From Cinnamomum chago (Eukaryota > Streptophyta > Magnoliopsida > Laurales > Lauraceae), in assembly GCA_038049695.1 (NCBI GenBank), contig CP142455.1:20621501-20685500 (forward strand): 64,000 bases of DNA. Reading direction: 5' to 3'. Shown here in pieces: positions 13,141 through 25,355 of the stretch (the first letter of the stretch is position 1; each line of letters begins with the position of its first letter). The position numbers were made by a program, and so were the translations under genes. Under the pieces are notes generated by a model. It searched no databases, was not told where the DNA came from, and saw nothing but the letters and a program-made list of their open reading frames with translations.

Positions 13141-14034
13141 TGACCAAATTTCAAATGTTCATTGTATGCCATTTCAGACTAAAAAGTATCAAATACTATG
13201 CACATTGTTGTCAGTTAATGGTGGGGGTGGTCGAGGGCTGGGCATGCCTGGATCTAAATTTTCGGCATGTTTAATACATGGAGTGGGCTTGGATTAAGTG
13301 ATATAAAGACAGAAGCCGAGCCTGGAGCGACATGAATTATACATGTAATTTGGTGTCTAATTTACCCAAAGATGTAATTAGAAAGAAAAAAAGTGATAGA
13401 AAGCCCAGCCCGGCCCGGCTAGCCTGATTAACTAAAGAGTGGGCTTGGGCCAGCACTTAGGGCCCATGTCAGGCTTGGGGGCAGATACGGGCAGTGTTGC
13501 CAAGGCAGGCCAGACCTCAGGATATGCCACAGCTCAGCCTGACCCAGCCCATGAGAACCCTAATCAATGGGCTGTATTTGAGGGCCTTGAACTAAGGTCA
13601 AGCCTCTTTTTTGACCCAACTATAGCCCCACAGGACTGACATAACACACACATGTATATGGAAGGTGCACAGAGAATATGAATTTCATATCACAGTGCTA
13701 GTCTGCGTTGGACAACATCATGTAAACATGATTTCAATACCTATCTGGACCATGGTGAACCTTTTGTTCCTCACCTGTAGGGAATCTGTTCTCTATATAC
13801 AATCTTATATCATTTACCCCATTCTTCTACACTCTCCTTAAAAAATTAGAAGCACTACAAGTATGGGTGTCTAAATAAGGTCAGTTTCATTAAGTTATTG
13901 GATTGGATGCTTCATGAAAATTTCACACCTTTGGTGAAGTACCAACAACTATCTATCTTCCAGAAATCTGAAGAAGATCCTCTGCCTTCATTAAGTATGA
14001 TATGTTCTTTAGTGCTGTCCTCTCTTTATCTCTA
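13141..14034. other. Intergenic region upstream of the aspartic protease
   Basis: 13200-13640 is rich in GGGC/GCCC text such as AGCCCGGCCCGGCTAGCC, resembling the degenerate interior of plant DNA-transposon remnants. No defined ends were found. 13650-14034 is unremarkable and probably contains the promoter of the downstream gene. Confidence 0.4.
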
Positions 14035-14039
14035 TGCTC

Positions 14040-14047
14040 TATATAAA
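14040..14047 (+). promoter_or_regulatory. TATA box of the aspartic protease gene
   Basis: TATATAAA lies 46 bases upstream of the ATG at 14093. Transcription would start near 14070-14075, giving a very short 5' leader. Confidence 0.6.
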
Positions 14048-14092
14048 GAGAAAAGCTTCTCTAAGTAGTACACCTCCAAAGGTTATAGAAAT

Positions 14093-14280
14093 ATGGGTTT
14101 GGCTCTTCTTCTTTCTTTCTATCTTCTCACACTTGTGTCTGTGTCCTCCTCTTTAAGGGACATTGGAATTGAAACTAATGCCCATGAGACCTGTACTGAA
14201 AGTTTTCAAGGTATAATCTCAAATTCCACTATCTATTTTTATTTTTTCAATGAGGCCGAAAGGAACTGAAAGGAAAGTTG

Positions 14281-14324
<44 letters not shown>

Positions 14325-17300
14325 AGATGCTTTTCTGGGTCAAAGCTTAAACATGGTATCTTTTGATTTCTTATTTTGTTGCTTAAAATTTCTTCTTATA
14401 CCCTTTGATTTAGTGGCATATGAGACGTGTAAGTTTCTTTGTTAGAAATTTCTTCTTCTTGTTCAATGTTTGGACCAGTGTTTTAGAATCCAGACCAGTC
14501 ACCCTGTACTGGTTTGGACCTGTCCATGTGGCCACAGCTTCTTGAACATACTGTTTTCACCATTTTCATATTATCTAAAGCGTTTATCTTTTTTTTGTTC
14601 TTACAAACGCATGTTTAGTTGATAAGTAACCAATTGAAAATCTGGATTTATATATAGAAAAGTGAACCCAGTTTTCTTGGGTGCATCCGGATCATGCAAT
14701 TCATAATTAGATGTGATGAGAAGTTTTTAGAGTGTGTCACAGGTTATACTAAATATCGCTGCAATTAGGTATATCCTCATTGTTCACATTAGAATACAGA
14801 ACACTTAAGAATTCATGGTCAAATGAGCTCTAGTGAAAGATTATTGAAAAGGTTTAGGGCAGAATTAAGAAGTTTTCCACGGAAGTGCCTTTATGTTAAA
14901 GAAATTTGTTATTTTTTTTTTAATGATTTGGGGGGCAGGCGAGGGATGGAGTTTATAAAAATCCATAAATTTGCTCATAAGTAGGGAGTTTTTCAAAATT
15001 ATTGAGGGCCATGAGGTGAAGTGTGAATGATATGAAGTGGGGTGAAGCATATAAGGCAGCAATTTGGGTGATACTTTGACTTTCCTAAGATTTGAATTAC
15101 AAGGGTGATGATGGCTGTATATTGATTTTTCTTGTTCCCTTGATTCACTTGCCTTTAAAAGGTAGGTTATTTAATGGTCATTTTTGTACATCACTTTGAC
15201 TCTTTAGTTTAAAAGCTTAATGCACGAATTCCTATATATCTCATGCACACAAAAAGGCTCTAAGACTTGATTCCAAGGCTTGTTTTATTTTGATACACTT
15301 TGTTAATGGCAATGGGGACTACATGCAGAAAGTGTGACCTCAATTTATTTAGGTTGAAACCTGTACTCCTACCCTCATTCTAACTATTTCTTACTGTCGC
15401 ATATCTAATTGTCAGAAGAAAAAATTTAAATTTTTTTGGGTTCCTTTTTCAAGATTTAATCAACAAAAGTTAATATTTTCACTAGCACAATAACCTGTGC
15501 TTATCACGAGTATATCAATAACATCTCAAATTGAACAACCATAAATTTGAAAATTAAGCAAACACTTAAAATTTATTTTATGAAAAAAAACTAAAAAAGA
15601 AAAAAAGTTATGAATGTATCTCTTTCTGAAAACCTAGAAGAGGTGGAATAGAAAGAAAATAAGAGAAGTGGTTTTAGTTAGAAAAGCAATATTAGAGTAT
15701 GGAGAAATGAAGTCATTTCATAAGAACAGAAAATAGAAAAAGAGCGGAGACATGAGTAATTACATGTTAAGGTGAAATAAATGGAAGTTGCAAGAATAAT
15801 TGATGGGATACGAAAGTTGCATAAAAAGTGGGATACAAGTTAGAACAACAATGACTCAAGATATAGAGAAAAATCTCAGTCAGAATTATGAAGCTGGGTC
15901 AAAATTCTATTCAAAATCCTTGACTTTAATATATTATTATGAGTTCATCTTTTAAGATTTGATTAACATCATATGATAGTTAGAATAGTGCCAAATTGGG
16001 ATGAATTCAAACTCGTATATAGAAGCATGTTTATGAGAAGGGTACACTGTAGTTTTGAGCCCCCTTTTCAACAACATTGCATATGAGTATAGTTGTATAA
16101 ACACAAAACAAAACACATGAAACAAAGCTAAAACCCTTTGCACTTGCTTATGGCTCTTTGCAATTGGCTTATTTACACTATATGCATGTGTGCACAAGCA
16201 CATGCCAATTTTAGAAAGATAATGTAAGGTTTAACTTTTAATCTTGCAGGGCATCATCATCTATCAAACGACAGTGACATACACTTCACCATACACCATA
16301 TTCATGGTCCATGCTCGCCGGTATCCTCCCGGAATTTATCACCCTCAGAAATTCTTAAGCACGACGATGCTCGAGTCCAAACCCTAAACCACAGGCTAAT
16401 CCATCCAACCATCCCATCCACACTAAAATTCAACAAACTCCGGCCAAAGCCCCTCAACATTCCTTTAAATTCCGGCAGCTCTGCCGGCGTTGGAAACTAT
16501 GTGATCAAGATTGGCCTTGGAACCCCATCAAAAATGTATGTCATGGTTGTAGACACAGGGAGCTCATTCTCTTGGCTCCAGTGTGAGCCATGCAGTGGAT
16601 ACTGCCACTCCCAAATTGGGCCCATATTCAACCCAGAGGAATCAACCACATACAAATCAATCCAATGTGATACTTCAGAATGCTCAAGTTTACAAGATGC
16701 CACCCTTAACTCTCCAAATTGCTCATCAACAAATGTATGTACATACGTCGCGAGCTACGGGGATGGATCGACGTCGACCGGGTACTTGGGCCGTGACAAG
16801 TTGACCGTGGGCTCGGCCCACACCATTCCGGGGTTCATATACGGGTGTGGGCAGATCAACAATGGGCTTTTCGGGAGGACCGCGGGCCTAATGGGCCTCA
16901 GCCGGAACAAGTTCTCTCTACTATCTCAATTGTCATCAAAATACGGTTACGTATTATCCTACTGTCTGCCTACAACTACTTCTACTGGGAACTTGTCGAT
17001 TGGATGGAAGACATACGATCCATCGCTCTACGAGTTCACTCGTATGTATACGGATCCACAAGACCCATCACTGTACTTGGTACGCCTGATCCGTATAACC
17101 GTAGATGGGTTGGCCCTACCCGTATCTGTGTCCACGTATATGCGTAGGCCTACGATCGTCGACTCCGGGACCCTAATTACGAGACTGCCATCAGCCGTAT
17201 ATACGGCTCTACGGGCTGCTTTTGAGAAGGCCATGTCTAGATATGAGAGGGCCCCACGGTTCGCGATATTGGACACGTGTTACAAGGGGATTGGTGGGAA

Positions 17301-17529
17301 TATGTCCGTGCCTGAGGTCAACCTGGTGTTCGAGGGAGGTTCGGGTCTGAAGCTGGAGGCTCGGAACGTGATGTATGACGTTGGTGACGGCGTTAGCTGC
17401 TTGGCGTTCGCCCCTAACGGCTGGACTAACGGAGTTTCCATAATTGGAAACCTTCAGCAGCAGACGTTTCGGGTCGTCTACGACGTTGCCAATTCCAGAA
17501 TCGGGTTTGCTGCGGGCGGGTGCCGCTGA
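14093..17529 (+). CDS. Secreted nepenthesin-like aspartic protease (A1B), two exons
   Basis: Exons 14093-14210 and 16250-17529 join to 465 residues plus TGA. The donor is CAAG/GTATAA and the acceptor TTGCAG/GG, splitting one Gly codon. Residues 1-20 (MGLALLLSFYLLTLVSVSSS) form a signal peptide, so the product is likely apoplastic or vacuolar. A propeptide follows with IHGPCSP (residues 57-63), a signature of the Arabidopsis At5g10770/AED1-like branch. The two catalytic motifs are intact: DTGS at 141-144 and DSGT beginning at Asp344. The Cys-rich insert after the first motif (CEPCSGYCHSQIG) and the flap YGDGST fit plant A1B enzymes. Length is normal. Members act in defence signalling, but the substrate here is unknown. 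The start is chosen because it gives the signal peptide just after a TATA box. The second half of exon 2 is clearly GC-richer than the first. Confidence 0.9.
14211..16249 (+). other. Intron 1 of the aspartic protease gene
   Basis: A 2039-bp AT-rich intron. It contains a (TC)19 microsatellite at 14283-14320 and, from about 15484, a block starting CACTAGCACAATAACC that resembles the block at 59948 inside an intronic hAT MITE. No coding sequence is seen. Confidence 0.75.
14283..14320. repeat. (TC)19 microsatellite
   Basis: An uninterrupted dinucleotide run, 73 bp inside the intron from the donor site. Confidence 0.95.
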
Positions 17530-18097
17530 TGGAGTGCCCGTTTATCACGACCGTCCAAAATGTGGGCCCCGATGCAGATGTGGGCAATACCAATGAAGTA
17601 GATGGCCATATATATATGGTTGGTGGGCCATGATTTTGATGGTCTGGATTGATGTTTGATGGTTCTTTGGTATATAGGCACAAGTATGTATGGCTTGTAA
17701 AAAAAAAAAAAAATTTTCAATGATGGCTTTGTGTCACATAATATTTGAAGTTTATTTTTGGTGGGTTTTGGATTTGTAATCTTGAGGATCCTCTAAGAAT
17801 ATCAGCTTGTAGTTGTTTTTGGGCTGAGTTTTACTATAATTAGATTTGTGACCCCTTTAAGATTGGAGATGTTAGAACCTAGAACATGCATGTGATGAGA
17901 TGAAAAACGAATCTTGCGTTTCACACATGATATATATGATGATAGACCATCTTTGATTGTTGTGATTTTGTTATATTGAAAGGGGTCATCTCAAAAGAGT
18001 GTTGATTCAAATTGGTCTCTCTCTCTCTCATATATGCACACACATCATGTGTCAAATTAAAAAAAAATGAATGCTCTTGTCATGCATGAAAAGATAG
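17530..18097. other. 3' flank of the aspartic protease gene
   Basis: Probably the 3' UTR to about 17750 (an A-run lies near 17699-17713), then AT-rich spacer. No gene is seen. Confidence 0.4.
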
Positions 18098-18294
18098 AAT
18101 TCTAAGAGGTAACTAGTTGGCCTGAGACCACAGTTTGCATTTGAAAGTTGTAGGTTCGATACTGTACTACCGCACTTGGGCTACATGGGAGTTTACCTAG
18201 CTTCCCTCTGCGCCCAGAGGGATTAGTCCAGCCCAAAGAATTGAGATTCCGCCGATAGCAAAAAAAATATAAAAATTAAAAAGAAAAGAAAAGA
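18098..18294 (+). mobile_element. tRNA-derived SINE, family with copy at 25207
   Basis: A-box-like TAGTTGGCCTGAGACC at about 18114 and B-box-like TAGGTTCGATACT at about 18150, then an A-rich tail to about 18294. The 9-mer AAAAGATAG occurs at 18089-18097 and again at 18295-18303, a good target-site duplication. The text GACCAC..GTTTGCAT is shared with the copy at 25207. Confidence 0.7.
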
Positions 18295-18303
18295 AAAAGA
18301 TAG

Positions 18304-19302
18304 GACTTGAATTTTGAGATCTATATGTGTGTTCAATGGACCTTTGTTCAGGGATCTTGTGTGAGTACCCATTTACATATGAAAATAGCCCACATGTGAA
18401 AATAGTCCCTTGAAAACAGCCACTGTTCTTGGGTATAATTTTCACAGGGATTGAGGTGTGAATCTCATTTTGAAAAGACTGATGCTACAATATAGAGTTC
18501 TTTATACTATTCTAAATCGTTTCATCTTTGGCATGTTCTTCTCATTCTAGAACGAGATTTTTGCTAGTGATGGGCTCATTCCCTTGTCAGGAAAAACGTG
18601 CCAAACAAAATTTTTTTTTCCTTTCGAACTGAAAGATCCTAGCCATTGGAAATGTCACCATCTCAATGTTCGATGTAGATTAGACCATTAACAAGGGGGG
18701 CCCACTGATCAATGTCTCAGGAGTCGTAGAGTCCAGATTCATCGGCAATCATGCATAAACGGCTTGGATTAAATATAAGTGATCTTCTTGGTTGGCTTGA
18801 AATTGAATGGTTAATTAGGATCTCTTTCTGATGGATGACTCATCCACAACGGATCCATCAGATCAATTGTCTTGATCATCAAACCATGTGGCCCACTGAA
18901 GATAAATTACAATGCATATCAGGACCTTACAATCAATGGAGTCTTGTGATAAACGTGAATAAAGAGAGAGTACAAGATTAGGGACATGGAAAAGACTGAC
19001 GTTTTTGCATAATCCCATTTAAACATGCGGACCCAAGATTTCTGCCTTTGAGAATAGCAAATCTAGTTTAGTTATAGTAAAAGGTTTGAGCGGAGGTTTC
19101 AAAGAGAACCACATGTGATGTGGGTATCCAGATGTTGAATGCAAAGTGGGTCCCAATTAAAAAAGTTTGAATGTTGGAAAGATAGGGGAATTGGCAAAGC
19201 AATTTCCTTTTATAAGATATGTGGAAGGATTTGCAACTAATGGGGGCTCCGAGAGCCCTAGTAAGAGGCATCAGTTTTCATTTGGCTCCTTAGGATTCGA
19301 AG
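18304..19302. other. Intergenic, no gene seen
   Basis: Mostly AT-rich unique-looking sequence with GGCCCACTGA-type text near 18700 and 18890, and no ORF of note. Confidence 0.4.
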
Positions 19303-19673
19303 TAGAAATGTAAATGGATTTTCGATTCTCCGATTATCCGGAGGTTCCGACCTATTAAAAATCGGGTATAGATCCTTATTTAGCCCAGATAAGTAATGGA
19401 TTCGGATCCGGTTCCACCTTGGTTCGGACCCGTAGACTCGAAACTCGACATATTACCTCAATTTTCGAAAATCTCTCTTAAAATCATATTTTTTAATATT
19501 ATTTTCTATCTAGACCCGGACTCGGATCCAGACCCGTCCCAGTTCTGGTTTCGGAGCCAAGAAATCAGTTCTGAAACGGTTTCGAGTCCGGATCCGATTC
19601 CACCTTCTCCTTAACTGTTTCAGTCTCGGGTCTACCATGGACCCGGATTGGAACCGACCCGTTTACAACCCTA
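19303..19673. mobile_element. MITE, GATGTAAATGG family, copy B
   Basis: The left end is TAGAAATGTAAATGG; the right end reads TAGGGTTGTAAACGGG inward. The flanking 8-mers ATTCGAAG and GTTCGACC share TTCGA, a decayed 8-bp duplication consistent with a hAT. The interior carries the same GGTTCGGACCCG-type text as copy A, including a CGACATATTAC(C/T)TCAATTT segment found in both. Confidence 0.65.
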
Positions 19674-21518
19674 GTTCGACCTCAAGGCAAGCGACCCGCC
19701 CTTGTCCAAGAGCTCTTTTACCTCTCTCGATGTCTACTTCCCTCACCCAAGAGCTCCATCACCTAACCCAAGGTCTACTGCCCTCTCTCGAAGGCAAGGC
19801 CAAGCCCCCTATATTGTTGGGTTAAAAAAAATTAATAGAGGCTCCAAAAGAAAATTATGAAGGGAATTTACATAACCACCTATACATGCATATATCTTTT
19901 GACAATTTCATATGACCATAAGTGCATAAGTCTTTTTGATATTTACAAAGAGTTTGCTCTTTTACATGTTGATAAATAGAGAGAATTTCTGGATTAAGTT
20001 GATTTCCTATAAAAGTATGATAAGCAACTGATTTTGTCAGCAAGAAAATCTACCTTTAAATCAGGTCAAGCTAGTTGACCAAGATTTGTAAACTAGTGGA
20101 GGTAGTTATTTAAAAAATACATGTGGAAGAAAGTTCACTTGGTATTGCGTAGGCACATGTAAAATACAAGTTATTTATAATATTCCACTTGAGCAGAGCA
20201 GTCTGGATCAACTGAGGATTGGACGAGTCCCGGTTCCATGAGGCTTTAACCGAGAGAAATCATGAGTTGAAGTGGTAGAACTTCATAGTGGTGCCAATCT
20301 ATTAAAATTCGAACTAGTCAATATAAATACCTTATAAATCTATAGGGTATATGTCCTTAAATTTTATAGCAATAAGAGTTTGTCCCCATAAGTGAATTGA
20401 TAGTTTGACAACAAACCATAATAAGGAATATGTATAAGATTATGCTTGATAGGTTAGTGCCGCCTAACCTACTCTTTTTCATGTCATTTTGAAATCTCAG
20501 AAAGCACTGGAACTCTTTTAAATGCAATATTACTTCCAATACATAACAGAACTGACTAGGTTTATATATACTGCATATATTCCTTTATATGTGAATCAAA
20601 GCGAAATTCACTTTAGTCAAAGAAATATGAACCATTAAATTGATAATAATATGCAAAATATAATTAACTTTTTCAATCATCATCAACCCCGGTTTATATG
20701 AATCATTACAATGATACGAATCAACGAATTGATGGTATACAATATATTTCACTTTATTTAAAATGATATGAACCATTAAATTGATAATAATATATAATAT
20801 AGTTAGCTTTTCCACTAATCATTGACCCAACAACGTATCACACTCCCTAGAGTGAAATTTGGCACATTTCCCTCATAAAGTGGTTTAAGAGATATGAGCA
20901 GATTTAATCATGCAAAGGTAGGTCCATATAAAATATATATAAGGTTTAAGGTAGCATCCTCACCACAAACACGAAATCATTTGTCACATATAACAATTAA
21001 ACAGATAATAAACATGTATACAAATATAGTATTCTATATATGTGCATGATATAGCATATTTTGAATCTTTATACACATTATAATAAATGTAGACTACAAA
21101 TATGTCAAAGTAACCAGCAAAAGCATTACTATAATCTATCTACTACTCCCTCTATAGGTCTCTCTAGTCTTTAGTCTACTAGTGCAAATATTATAACCAA
21201 AATGTGATGATGAAAGATGGTATGTCTATAGTGTTTGTTTTTATGGGCAACATACGTTGAAGACTCCTCTTAACACATGCATACCACGCGTCATGGGCGA
21301 CTAATGCAATCCCCAGCTCATATAGTATTGGGACCTACTAATTAATACATATTCTCTCTCTCTCTCTCTAAAAGGTTAAGTGGGTTATCACTGTCTCTCT
21401 CTCTCTAAAAGGTTAAGTGGGTTGTCACTTTTGGATGTCCTTGTCTTCTTTTTTATCTACAAAATATGGTAGTTTTATCTCTCTAAGCAATCGAATGCTA
21501 GATTAAATAAAAAAAGAA
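19674..21518. other. Intergenic, AT-rich, no gene seen
   Basis: Long AT-rich tract. 20585-20815 contains two diverged copies of ATGAACCATTAAATTGATAA about 140 bp apart (near 20627 and 20768). A roughly 39-bp tandem duplication (CT run plus AAAAGGTTAAGTGGGTT) lies at 21355-21430. Confidence 0.45.
21355..21430. repeat. Tandem duplication of a CT run plus unique segment
   Basis: Two copies of a unit made of a CT run followed by AAAAGGTTAAGTGGGTT(A/G)TCACT. Confidence 0.8.
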
Positions 21519-22203
21519 GAGGTTTTTTTTTTATATATACCCCTCCTGAAGTTTTTATGATTTGTAAATAGGTCTTTGTGGTTTCAGTATTTGTAAATAG
21601 ATCCATATCTTTTCATTTCAATACTTCTCATGTCACCAGAATGAATATTTCTATTAAGAAAGGGTGACCATCATGAGATTTGTATTAAACTTTTATAAAA
21701 ATGACACATTTTCCCTAACATCCATTAAACAAGAATAAGTATATTAATATTTACAAAAATATCATTATTGATCCCAAGTCCTAACGGTCTCTCTCAATAA
21801 CTCTTTAATGTAAATGAAGTCTAATCATATATTTTGAAACTTTCATCAATCTTACGGTGGATCGTACATGGATATATTGTACCAATTATAACCAATTATA
21901 AGCAGATGCTTTGATTATCATTATGATCTATTTGGGTTTAATGAAATAGACATTGTATTAATAAGAAATAGATTCATATACGATTATTTCACTCTCACTA
22001 AATGCAATTATTAATGTTACATGCTTTAGAAAAAAACGAGTCCAAGTTTTTCACTCCAAAAGCTTTTGGTGGTTGGAAAGCTACTAATTTTGAAGACACG
22101 AAAGGTATTAAAATGTAAATACAGAGGCTTATTTACAAATATTAAAACCATAGGGACCTAATTATAAATTATAGAAACCTTAAGGGGGTATAAACAGAAG
22201 CTC
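21519..22203. mobile_element. Mutator-like MITE with ~110-bp terminal inverted repeats
   Basis: The left arm runs from GAGGTTTTTTTTTT through ATACCCCTCCTGAAG, ATTTGTAAATAGGTC and CAGTATTTGTAAATAG. The right arm, read inward, gives GAGCTTC, ATACCCCCTTAAGG, ATAATTAGGTCCCTATGG and AATATTTGTAAATAAG in the same order. Arms are about 110 bp. The flanking 9-mers AAAAAAGAA (21510-21518) and TTAAAAGAA (22204-22212) match at 7 of 9, which fits a Mutator-type duplication. The 685-bp element has no coding capacity. Confidence 0.7.
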
Positions 22204-24000
22204 TTAAAAGAAATACACCAATAACTAACCCAAATGTAATGTAAATCAGATGAAGCAATAAGTAACTAACAGGGAAAACATGAGCCACCCCTAATGCCTT
22301 CATTTAATTAATTCCATTTGAATCCGATTTGCCTTCTCACATTCAACTCTCTGTTATTTTTCTCTATCTTGAAAAAAAATATATAGCTACATCACTGTCA
22401 TATTCTTTTACTTTCACTTTACATTTGAATCACGACCACCGCCACAACCACCACTATAATAAAAAGGCAAACCCAATCTTCAGCCAATCTTCAGGGTGGG
22501 AACAAGGTCCATGGCCTATGTTTATGTACTTCAAAAACTTCAAATTTAACATGCTCATGTCCACTATCTCATTAATTGTCTAAGCCTTGGGCCTAAATAT
22601 AAGGCTCAATAACTGAACACGATTGGCTTGGACATGCTTGGACCCTTCCCACGACTAGTTTAACTACTTGAGAGAGATGAAAAATGAAGCATGAATGAGG
22701 GGAGAGAGAGGGAGATATCTCCCTGGTATCCCTCCATAACATGCAATCTCTCTCCATCACTCTTTCATAAATGATGTTAGAAAGAAAGTTTGAAAAAAAG
22801 GATCATGACAAAACCCCACATCCACATCAGTACATCACCATTTATACAAGAGAGGTAAAGGTAGATGAATGAGGGAGGGACTTGGTCACCACAAAGAAGG
22901 AAGGGTACTGTTTGGGTCTTTGTAATGGGGAGTGGGGAGAGGTTTTTGGGAAGGGTACTTGGAAACCACTACACTCAAATGGCCCCTTAATTTGCTCAAT
23001 TCAATGCCCATAAGGAATAGTTTACACTTGTTTGGGAATTTCATGGGCCAAGAGAACACGTAACACCTTAAGATCCGTGAGAGAGTCAGATTCCCAAAAA
23101 TACAAACGTTTCAGATCCATCATATGAATTCATCTTTCCTCATTGCTTTTTTTTTTTAAATTGTTCCACTACCAATAGTACTTTGCATCCTTTATTATTA
23201 TTTTTTTCTCTCCTTCTCTTTATCAACATGATTACCCCTTCTAAGTCCTCTATAGTCAGTACTCCTCAAGCATTGTGTTTTAAAAATTTCAATACAATAA
23301 TTGAAAATTAGTCCACACATGGGCCGAGTTGGGCCACATGCCTGTTGTTTGAGTTTTTATTATCTAGTTATCAAGCATCAAATTTAGGCCCGGATGCAGT
23401 TGTTGAGCCGAAAGCAACGCCTATATATGGATATTGGGCCTGTTTAAGTTTAGAAATATTAGGATGGAAATAAGTATCAAATGAGCCCTTGCCCACATAG
23501 CTGTTGGGCCTTTTAGGGCACTAAGAATGTTACAAGTTGAAGGATGAATTCTTTTTCAGTACAAGAGGATAATGATGCAATGAACAATTCAAAACTATGG
23601 CCTAAGAATTCAAACATAGCTTTGATGAATGGGAAAGGCCCAAATATCAGCCCGAATTGGCTCATATGGAAAGATTGGGTGATCACCAACAGGCTCAATA
23701 TTGTTTTGGAGTCAATTTATTTGCAAAAACTATAAAAAAATGACTATAAATTAGCACTAATCGAAAAATAGATCACTAGTCAATATTACACGAAAGAGAT
23801 TTCCTGTCACCACTAGTCAATATTATATTTAGAGTTTCGACAAGCACAATGCATCAGAATCATGTTGAGTTGGGTCATTAGTCCTACTGTATAAAGTATA
23901 ATTTAGATTAAGAAGACAAATTCCTTGTACATATGATACATGTGATGTGAGCAGAGTGGGTGAGTTTTATACCCTAGGTAACCCAAAAAACACACCATCT
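22204..24000. other. Intergenic, no gene seen
   Basis: AT-rich sequence with CT- and GA-rich patches (for example 22679-22720). ORFs are short with no recognisable product. Confidence 0.4.
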
Positions 24001-24002
24001 CT

Positions 24003-24138
24003 CTTTCTCTCTCTCTTTAAAGAGTGGTTTTCATCCATTTGATTTTAGAGGTGGGCCCCACTTCTGAATATTCTCTCTCTCTCTTTAAAGAGTGGTTTTC
24101 ATCCATTTGATTTTAGAGGTGGGCCCCACTTCTGAATC
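24003..24138. repeat. 68-bp tandem duplication
   Basis: Two near-identical copies of CT run plus TTTAAAGAGTGGTTTTCATC..GGTGGGCCCCACTTCTGAAT. TTTAAAGAG recurs with a period of 68. Confidence 0.9.
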
Positions 24139-24299
24139 TTCTCTTTATAGGCTCAAAGAGACCACTGGCTCCATTCAAAGGAGAATATTGCTTCTAAACC
24201 TAACAATACACTCAAGACATGGCCCACCATTTTGGACGGTTGTGATTGAGAAACAGTATGCTACAAGTATCATGGTTGTATCATAATCCAACACCGTTT

Positions 24300-24790
24300 C
24301 AAATGATTCGTACTGTCTGACAGCGTACGCACGTGTGTGGTCCCCGTATCGCCACCCAATCCTCGGAAGAGGCGCTCCAAGCCCTAGTTCCAACACGTGT
24401 CTTACTCTCCGCCACGTGGCGATCCCCCATTCGATATGACGAGCCACGCGCTCCCCCCGCTGACGTGGACACCACCACCCTCCTCTGCCACGCGGCTTTT
24501 CAGCATTGCACTTTGTGTGGTCCCCACCGGTGACGAGGACGCCAGCTAGTTTGTTCTTATCCTCCACTTGTCGGCTCGAAGCAGCGGCGTCCTCCGGCCC
24601 GATCTTGGCCGTACGCGTGCGGCTTCAGGGTTTCTACTGGTCAAACAAGGGATCTGCAGACGTACACGTGGAGCGACGGGATCATTTTTGGTGGGTCCCA
24701 CTGGAAGGGGACAAGACAACTGTCGTGTTGCTTTCAGCTTCTGTTTTGGCCGCTTTTGTTTGTTGGGGGATGAAGACAAAAGGGAAAGAT
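24300..24790. promoter_or_regulatory. GC-rich island with clustered G-boxes
   Basis: A sharply GC-richer block in AT-rich surroundings. Four perfect CACGTG hexamers occur at 24330, 24394, 24413 and 24665, the third within the 10-bp palindrome GCCACGTGGC, and TGACGTGG lies at 24461. ACGT-core G-boxes bind plant bZIP and bHLH factors (ABA, light). No gene with a recognisable product starts next to it on either strand; overlapping frames on both strands are uncharacterised. It could be an orphan promoter, the promoter of a lost gene, or chance. Confidence 0.35.
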
Positions 24791-25206
24791 ATTTAATTAG
24801 ATTACAACTAATCACTACTTAAAATGCCACTAAACTCCTTTTTTTCTCCTATAGATTAGAGTAAATCTAATGGTCATGAACACCAAAGTCTTTTTCTTAT
24901 AAGTGCTTTGAAAGGAATGGATACAGCTAATCTTCTTTAATCACTTTTATAAGGTCCCTCCATTTGAATTGTAAAATGAGATTAGGAATGTCACATAGTT
25001 TTTTATTCAACTTTTTTTTTATTAGTGCACTGATATTTTCAAAGAAATGTAGACTAGAGACCTGACAGTTGGGGTTCATGGTTGGATTGAAATTAATTAA
25101 CTTTACAGACAATTAAATGTCAACGGTAAAAGAGAGAATTTTCCCTGCAGAATTTAGTAAGAAAGATTCAGTTTACACCAGGTTTCTTAGTGGAGAATAA
25201 AATGCA

Positions 25207-25355
25207 CGCGCTAATTATAGCTTAGTTGGTTTAGGACCACTGTTTGCATCCAGAAGTTATAGTTTCAAAACTGCACTACTATACTGGAGTTAAAAGGGCC
25301 CTAGAAATTAGACTAGTCCAAAAGATTGGTAACTCTTCGATAAAAAAAAAAAAAA
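25207..25355 (+). mobile_element. tRNA-derived SINE, second copy of the 18098 family
   Basis: Starts with TAGCTTAGTTGGTTTAGGACC (A-box-like), then GTTTGCATCCAGAAGTTATAG, matching the 18098 copy, and ends in an A-run at about 25341-25354. The B box is degraded (TAGTTTCAAAACT). The copy is older or more decayed than the one at 18098, and no clear target-site duplication was found. Confidence 0.6.

Noticed and set aside
24175-24567. 130-residue minus-strand ORF in the GC-rich island
   Set aside because: No recognisable domain. GC-rich DNA has few stop codons, and overlapping ORFs exist on the other strand, so length alone does not support a gene.
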